A stretch of 64,000 nucleotides of DNA from Gambelia wislizenii (lineage: Eukaryota; Chordata; Lepidosauria; Squamata; Crotaphytidae). The notes beneath the pieces are model-generated. The model was not told the DNA's origin. It saw only the letters and a program-made list of their open reading frames with translations, and searched no databases. The DNA is taken from positions 115,948,309 through 116,012,308 of the forward strand of contig JAUMIR010000002.1 of the NCBI GenBank assembly GCA_030847615.1. The letters are read 5' to 3'. A program made the position numbers and the translations under genes. Within the stretch, counting starts at the first letter, position 1; each line of letters starts with the position of its first letter. Below, piece after piece: positions 22,401-64,000 of the stretch.

Positions 22401-23432
22401 CTTTACATGTAAGACATCATTAAAATTCTCTTTTAGCCCTGGAATGTACACAGTACCGATTTGATTTACAGTACTTAGCTCTTTCCCGTCAGCCAAAACT
22501 ACAGCATTTACATTAGCTGATTTTCTATTACTTATTAAATTGATATCATTACACATCGAAGATGAGGCTCCTGAATCAACTAGCCATTTAGAATTTGCAT
22601 TTTGTTTTTCCTTAATCATGGTTGCAAACCCCTTTTTATTACCACTGTCCCTCAAAAATGGAGGTCTGGACTGTTTTTGATACTGCCGCGGCTGCCATCT
22701 GCTCTCTGCTTGTTTGCGTCTCTCAGCTGCAAAATGTTTACAATGTCTCTGCAGATGACCAATCTTCTTACAATAAAAACACCTCCGTTGCTCCCTTGTA
22801 GAGGCTGCTTCCTCCTGTGTTCGCCAGTCAGGAGTTGTTTGTTGTTTTGGCACAGTCTTTAAGCTTGCTGAGTCACCCTGCTCAGACATTCTTCTCTGGT
22901 TCTCTTCCAGTATTCTGGCCACAATTAAGTCTCTATTAAGCTCAGCTTCTGGCAAGTTCTGCAAGCTGTTCGTTATGTTGTCTCACGAAGAATCTAGCGA
23001 TTCTACTAAAATGTAGCATTGCTGCTCTTTGCTAATTTGCACTCCCCTCAGTTCAGCTTGCACAAATAAATCTTGCATTATTTTTAAATGTTCTATCACA
23101 CACTGCCCTTTAGCCATCTTTTGCCTGTATATTCTTTTAGACCATAGCATTTTTGCAAAAGCAGTTGAAGGAGTGTGTAATCTCTGCAAGGTATCCCACA
23201 CATCCTTGGCGGACGTTTTATCTCTGACGTCATTAATTAAGTCTTCTTCAAGCATGAGATAAAGACAGGCTTTTGCTTTACTATCTCTCTCTTGAGTGGC
23301 TTCATCAGCATCGGCTGCCAGCCCTGTTTCAACTGTTGACCACAGACCTTCCTTTACTAGTAGAGATTGGGCATAAATCTTCCAGGTAGAGTAGTTGTTT
23401 CTATTTAATTTACTAAACTTTAGAATTTCCAT
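19472..23432 (-). pseudogene. Ty1/copia gag-pol polyprotein, three breaks
   Basis: A single copia-type gag-pol frame is recognisable. Gag starts at 23432. An in-frame TGA at 22985-22983 interrupts it six codons before the next open segment (22964-21018). That segment carries the CCHC knuckle (C62, C65, H70, C75 of the segment), the protease motif DSGASS at residues 130-135, the GAG-pre-integrase HHCC region (HRKFGHAS ... CTVCQQ) and the integrase DDE residues (HADVAQ, ITDRGGEF, GLAEKK). A frameshift near 21020-21100 leads into the reverse transcriptase (21021-20257) with RLVAKGFAQ and catalytic YVDD. A second frameshift near 20260-20280 leads into RNase H (to 19472) with YVDSSFASE and STTEAEF. 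Domain order INT-RT-RH is the copia signature. All domains are present, but the protein cannot be made as one chain from this copy. Confidence 0.93.
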
Positions 23433-23634
23433 CTTGATTTGTGCAGTGACTCAATTTGACACAGTCCTTCTGAGTATGCACAGCCGACCCATCTGGGCTT
23501 AAGCAAAACACAAAATGATTTACTTCCGAGGCTTATCAGTGCAACACAAACAGCTTGCTCTGATCTATCGTCCACAAAGCTTTCTTCCACTCTCTGGAAC
23601 TTTCAGCTTCTGTGGATGCTGGGTGCTCTAGTAA

Positions 23635-23649
23635 CTGGGCCCATAACCC
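23635..23649 (-). promoter_or_regulatory. Primer-binding site, initiator tRNA-Met half-molecule type
   Basis: Directly inside the 5' LTR (1 bp away) the + strand reads CTGGGCCCATAACCC. This is identical to the anticodon stem-loop region of animal initiator tRNA-Met as I remember it, so the minus strand is its 15-nt complement. Priming by an internal fragment of initiator tRNA-Met, rather than its 3' end, is known for Drosophila copia. Confidence 0.8.
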
Positions 23650-23650
23650 T

Positions 23651-24323
23651 TGTCAGGGATGATGGGAGTTGTAGCTCTTCACCTCTGGCTCAAACTCACC
23701 ACCTTGTTATGTAGCAGAGCCGACCAGCTTAGATCAGTGATTAATGCTTTCCTCCAAAGCAGCAGAGTTTCAGAGAATAGGCTGAAGATCCTGACAAACT
23801 CTCCAAGCCTTCTCACTCTTCTCCAGGTGTCTCCAAAACGTCTCCAGGATTCACTCAGGCAACTCAGTAGTTTTATATAAAACCTACTTTATTCTTCTAT
23901 ATAAATATACTATATGGCAACAAACCACAATCTCTACACACTACTCCACATATCTCCAAACTACTCCACCTCTACTCAACAACAATACATTGGCAAACAT
24001 TGCAATTTTATAGCCATTGTTTATCACCACCCACTAGTTAGCTTCCACCCAGTGGGTGTGTACTTCCATTCTGATTGGTCCACGTAGTTCCACCCATACT
24101 TAAGACCAACCCATGTATTTCAACATTTCACCTTGTACACTTAATGATTCTCAGGTGTTTCCATTCTGCATTTAGTACCTCTGTCCTTGGCTCTCAGGAC
24201 TTCTAGATTACATTAGCAGTTTCACCTGTGTAGCTTCTTAATTGCTCTTGCTTAGTCATTGTGACTTTCACATACATATTTTATTTCTTTCACTGTATGT
24301 CCCATGTTGCATTTTCCTTAACA
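23651..24323 (-). repeat. Copia 5' LTR (673 bp)
   Basis: This is the partner of the LTR at 18767-19440, about 99% identical by eye. It carries the promoter side of the element in minus orientation. TAAAC follows at 24324-24328. Confidence 0.93.
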
Positions 24324-24839
24324 TAAACCATACACTCAAGCACATAAACACACTTTAAAAATTAACAAGTAAACCGGGGAGGTTAAAAAAAAAAAAAGAA
24401 CGTCCCTACCTGGCTGTCCTGATCTCACCTGGAATTGTTCTGCCAACTGATGCTATATTCACTGAGCACAATGACATGAAGTTTCAAACACTGGCAATGC
24501 TGGCAACAAAGCACCAGGTAAGATCCATTGATGGCTTGGACCGCCAATAAAATAGAACAGGTTTTTGACAGTACATGATCACAAAAGGACAACATTGTAT
24601 GGTATGTGCTCCCTTTCTCAATCATTAGGCATTGTTATGACGCCATATTTGCTGCATCTGATGAAGTCCTGATATTGTCCATAATCTCAGAATGGCTGGC
24701 ATCCTGTTAGTAACAAAGTGACATAGCCAGGCATATGTCCACCTTACACTTGCATATGTCCCCTTTTTTTGGTCATTGTGGAGATCATTATTCTCTGCCA
24801 CCCTCTGCAATGACCAAACCTCTCCCCAGATGTACTGTT

Positions 24840-25200
24840 CAGCCACTGCATTTCCCTCATAGACATTCTCTGGCTGGTGAAGAGTGGAGGGTGGGATCAG
24901 AGAACTAGCTAACTACATCCCTGTAATCAGATGCAAAATGATTGCATAATCCTCTGAGACCTTCAAAAGGCACCAGTGAATCTCATGGATGATGTAATCA
25001 TTCTGTGTCTGGCTATGGAGACATGACCTCCAGTCATTCCTCCAGTCCTCCCACCACTCTCCACCAACCACAGCATGGTTGTGGGGGGCTGCAGCAGCCC
25101 AACGTTAAGTCAAGGGGGTGTTGAATGGCAAGCTGTACCATAGTTCTTCAGGCAGAACTATCATGCTATGCTGTGCCATGCAGGTTCTCAGACAACATGT
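24840..25200. repeat. Unnamed interspersed repeat shared with 62225-62560
   Basis: The two regions share CAAAATGATTGCATAATCCTC/CAGAATGATTACATCATCTG, TCTGGCTATGGAGACAT/TCTGGCTATGGGACATTG, CTCCACCA..CCA and ATCATGCTATGCTG/TAATGCTATGCTGG in the same order. The part around 24940-25020 is an imperfect palindrome. No coding capacity; family unknown. Confidence 0.55.
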
Positions 25201-25542
25201 GATAGAAGCAGACCCACATTTTCAAACACAGGTCACCAGAGAAGAGGTATAAAGGAGGAGGGGAAATCCCATGTGTAGAATGTTTAAAATGACTTATTTA
25301 CCCAGAAACCACAAGCACCCCTTCCCCTAGCAGCCCTTCTGGATGGTCTGCATGATCAGAAGCAAGCCCTACTTGAAGCTCTACAGCCAAGGGCAGACTA
25401 TGAGGCAAAAAGATGCCATATAGGGAAGGGCTCAGTGCTCTCCTCCACCACCTCCCACTTCTTTACGTCAAACCACCACCAGCTCCCACTTTAAACCTTG
25501 CAACAGCAGCCATAAATGTGACGTCATCACATTTTATTAGAC

Positions 25543-25682
25543 CTGGGAATTAGGCAGCCCTCCAGCTTTTGTTGGACTCCAGCTCCCAGCACCTTTCACC
25601 ATTGGTTATGGTAATTCAGACTGCTGAGACTTTCAGTTCAACAACATCTGGAGGGCCACATGATTCCTATCCCTGGGCTAGA
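25543..25682. repeat. Palindromic MITE, 'CATCTGGAGGGCC' type
   Basis: The arms GCCCTCCAGCTTTTGTTGGA and the complement of TTCAACAACATCTGGAGGGC pair with each other around CACCATTGGTTATGG. This pattern is a common short palindromic element in reptile genomes. Confidence 0.7.
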
Positions 25683-26220
25683 CTCTTACTTCCAAATAAA
25701 CAAGCATAGAATCTGGTCACCATACAGGCAAGGACAAGTGGATCATTATCTAACCACCTACATTCCAGCACGAAATTCATTGTTACTAGGTTAGCATCTT
25801 GCCAAGGCTGAACTAGGACTCATAAAGGGAGGTGGATTCCAGAGAAGGAAGCTGACATACATAGGAATCAAATTCAGCAAAAGAATCCTTCTTTTAAAGG
25901 AGAAGGAAGGCCTCAAGGGGACTTGGGATAGTAGTTTACTTTTAATCTCTACTTCCTGAGAATTACACTTTCTACATGCTAGCTACCAATATAATTTTAG
26001 TTCAGAAAACACATGGGAACCAAATTAACTCATTTGATTAATGACAAAGAGCTGAACAAGATGGAAAACTAATGGCTTCCAGTTACAAGAAACTGGGGGA
26101 AGAAATGGGACTTAATTATTGCAATAAGGAAATCTAAAGAAGAAAGAAGAGAAAAATAATAAGTAAATAAAATAAAAATGCAATAAAACAAAATAAAAAT
26201 AAAAAGATAGATAATAAATA
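25683..26220. other. Unassigned DNA ending in A-rich sequence
   Basis: No gene seen. The A-rich stretch 26130-26220, into which the solo LTR inserted, and the sequence after it (27129-27497) look like one L1-type 3' UTR with a terminal A-rich tail, but I cannot define its start. Confidence 0.4.
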
Positions 26221-27128
26221 TGTTAGTACACCCCACTTCCAGAGACCTCAGAAATTGACATATAATAAAATTGGTGTATTAATAAATTGGCATATTATTA
26301 ATTTGGTTCATTAATGTGGCCTTCCGCAAGGGAAAAACAATATGGTCTCAGAAAGGTATCTGAGTGCCATGCTTTACCCTAGGGAAGACTAAGGCTAAAA
26401 GTTAAAAGGACACATTTCCCAGTGGAAAGGGAGATGATGGATGGATGAATCCTTTGTGGGCGCTGATTTTGAAATTTCCTCTCCTTAATCCCCAACTTTA
26501 AGACAGAGGCTGCTCAAGCTTTTTAAAATCCAATCACCGGACATTGAGGATAGTTTGCAACATATTAGCATCTTCCACACCTATTGTCAAGACCAGGAAA
26601 CTCATTGTGCAATCCATGGAGGCTCATGGAATCTATTGTTCCAACCCATGAAGCAGCCACTCCCCTCAGGTCTATTTGGGGGTATAAATATGACCCTAAA
26701 AATCTGCCTCATTGTCCACAGGCAGTTATAGGGGAAACCCTGTCACTCTGTGTTAGACACCCAGATTCCTCCATCCGCTCTGCCGGATTGACCAATGAAT
26801 TCCACACTACAGGACAGGTTGTATCACCCCCATCAAATCCTCTTGCTACCCTCTATCCAAGTTTTTCCTACTGCCTTTCTATAGCCTTGTGTGAATGCTT
26901 CTTGTGTGACTGTGTGTGTGTTTGGTGTTAATTTTTGGAACTCTTTAAAAAAAACATAATTAATTTCACATGTGTGTGTATTCCATCCAGGCTAGTACTG
27001 GTATACAGAGGTTCAAGATTCCCTTGTTACTCCCTATCGCATTGCTAAAGTTGAGTTGCTGCTAATTTCCCCAACATATTAGAAACTCGATATTTTCTTG
27101 GAATTTCCAAGGAGCATTTTGGGTAACA
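26221..27128 (+). repeat. Solo LTR (908 bp), 4-bp duplication AATA
   Basis: It starts TGTTAGTACACC and ends GGGTAACA, flanked by AATA on both sides (26217-26220 and 27129-27132). It holds a TATA box (GGGTATAAATATG near 26676) and a CT/GT-rich region later. A second member of the family at 52144-53089 matches it throughout. No internal coding region is left, so it is a recombined solo LTR. The 4-bp duplication fits Gypsy or class-I retrovirus-like elements; the sequence alone does not decide. Confidence 0.8.
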
Positions 27129-27497
27129 AATAAGCATAACAAAACACAGACACAAACATATATACACACAAACATATGAAGGTACAAAATATAAATATAT
27201 AGAAAGAGGAAAGAATAGGTTAGTATAATTCTCTGAGCTTCATTATTAAGAACACAATGACAAGTTAAAAATACAAATAAAAAATAAAATGTACTGAAGT
27301 GCAAAAGAGATAAAAATGAAAAATGAAATGTCTAGTAGGTGGAACAAGGGGAAGTCATAACGAATAGAAGATTCTGTATAATATGACAAGCATATTTATT
27401 TAGAAAATGATAGATTGAAATATACTGATAATAGTATTTAATGAATACTTATTGGTTTTATTTTATCTGATGTACAATAAAAATATTTTAAAAAAAG
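27129..27497 (+). mobile_element. Probable L1 3' UTR and tail
   Basis: A-rich, T-poor sequence ends TACAATAAAAATATTTTAAAAA, much like the ends of the L1s at 34233 and 50031. No coding part is visible and no duplication was found. Confidence 0.4.
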
Positions 27498-27676
27498 AAA
27501 TCATATGAGAATGATAAAGGAGAAATGGAACAATGAATGACTGGTCTGCTACTACTAGAATCTTAAAGATTATTTTTCCTTTTCTGTTTTAGGTGGCAGG
27601 TGACTTTCTCTGAGAAGGCAATGCATCTGTGAATTCAGGGTTTTGGGGCACTGGAGCTTTGGGCAACAGAGAAGGG

Positions 27677-63116
<35,440 letters not shown>

Positions 63117-64000
63117 GTATGTATATAAATCGTGAGGGTCACAATTCACATCTCACTTGTCATTGCATGGAGGCTTAGAAAATGGAGCATGGTGAATGCA
63201 GCCCACAAGTCTGCTGTAATAATATGTGGCTCTGTTTAACAGTTAGCCATAAAAATCAATGAAAGCAAGACTGGAGCAGTGTGCTAACTCAACAGCACAC
63301 CCCAGCATCCTTTCGCTTTGGTGGCCATTCTGGGTTGCAGTTCTTGACTTGTCCATCACCACTCTTAGAAGAGTGTGTGTGCCAATACACCCCTGTTTCC
63401 TCACACTGCTGGAAGAGGCAGGTAAACCTCTCAACTACTCTGTCATCAGCAAAGACAAAGCATGTGAGGGAGGCCTCCTCTAAGCTTAAGAGTGATGTGT
63501 TCCCATGGAGAGCAAGAGCTCCACAGGATGACTTTTCCCTACCAACTTTCCAAGGCAGGAGTGAGCAGCTGCATCAGGGACCAACTTTCACCCAGAGTCA
63601 GCCATAGTGGGTTGCACCAGTGCATTCCCAGCAACCCAAAAGTAACATCATGTTGATTCCACTTTAATTTTTAGGCAAAAATTAGCCTATTTTGGGTTTT
63701 TGTTTGTTTGGGTTGGGGGGTTTGGAAGATCAGGAGGTGATTCTAAGCAAGCTATCATGTTTTTAAGTTGTTTTACAGTCATTATTTTTAGACATTTTGT
63801 TTTTTGCCTGATGACAAACTGGTGGGAAAGAGGAAGGACTTTGGGGGTATCCTGGGGGACTGGAAATCACAAAGAGGGGATGGGATCAAATGCAGCCCAT
63901 GGGTCACACTTTTCTCACCCCTTCTCTAAGGCACCCCATCCAGTGGCGGCACTAGGGGCTGTGGAGAGGCCAAACCACACCAGGTGACAGCATCAGAAGG
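63117..64000. other. Start of semaphorin intron 10, unassigned
   Basis: I looked for the next exon (family: CPSK..., DVI.F...HPLM) and saw none. A hAT-like start CAGTGGCGGCACTAGGGGC at about 63953 runs into the window edge. Confidence 0.5.

Larger units (their letters stand above)
18534..24669 (-). mobile_element. Harbinger-like TTATCAGAC element, interrupted by the copia element
   Basis: The left end GGACTTTATCAGACC (18534) and right end CATCTGATGAAGTCC (ending 24669) are terminal inverted repeats, flanked by TGA on both sides (18531-18533 and 24670-24672). Only 18534-18766 and 24329-24669 belong to it; the 5.56 kb in between is a Ty1/copia insertion with its own duplication. It is a minus-orientation copy of the family described at 1425. 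Confidence 0.72.

Noticed and set aside
27629..27676. A GTG-started extension of the signal peptide exon
   Set aside because: Vertebrate genes start at ATG; the first in-frame ATG at 27677 directly precedes a good signal peptide.

Overview
This is vertebrate nuclear DNA, most likely from a squamate reptile (an iguanian-type lizard is my best guess). The evidence is the repeat mix: CR1 LINEs with ATTCTATG 3' tails, squamate-type L1s, tRNA- and 5S-derived SINEs whose tails resemble the BovB 3' end, Penelope-like elements, a Ty1/copia element, and many short palindromic hAT- and Harbinger-like elements. Only one host gene is recognisable.

The gene is a secreted class-3 semaphorin on the + strand. 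Ten coding exons, all with AG/GT borders and matching phases, run from a signal-peptide exon at 27677-27812 to a sema-domain exon at 62972-63116. Together they give 396 in-frame codons. The rest of the protein (end of the sema domain, PSI, Ig, basic tail) lies beyond 64000. Introns 1 (13.5 kb) and 4 (9.1 kb) are packed with transposons, yet every exon is intact. The exact paralogue is unresolved. Many motifs look SEMA3D-like, but the protein seems too divergent to be a reptile SEMA3D.

Layout. 1-27592: upstream repeat-rich DNA with no supported host gene. It holds CR1 fragments; a hAT nested in an older palindromic element (3843-5690); a 5S-derived SINE (7741); a Penelope GIY-YIG fragment between inverted arms (10381-13036); a Penelope/CR1 patchwork (13505-14770); a long hairpin (15400-15710); a nearly complete copia element (18767-24323) sitting inside a Harbinger-like element; and a solo LTR (26221). 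27593-41278: first coding exon and intron 1, with LINE remnants and an L1 split by a pogo-like element carrying a GC-rich palindromic minisatellite (32556-33928). 41279-63116: nine further exons. Their introns hold a target-site-duplicated L1 with a CR1 inside it (47308-50031), a foldback element (50225-51036), a second solo LTR of the same family (52144-53089), a C-rich higher-order minisatellite (56400-57360) and SINEs. 63117-64000: start of the next intron.

Target-site duplications read from the sequence fix the ends of many elements: TAAAC for copia, AATA and GGGT for the solo LTRs, TCCTATGG for the hAT, a 13-bp repeat for the L1, and 3-bp repeats (TAA, TGA, TTA, ATG, TTT) for the Harbinger-like elements. 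They also give the order of nested insertions.
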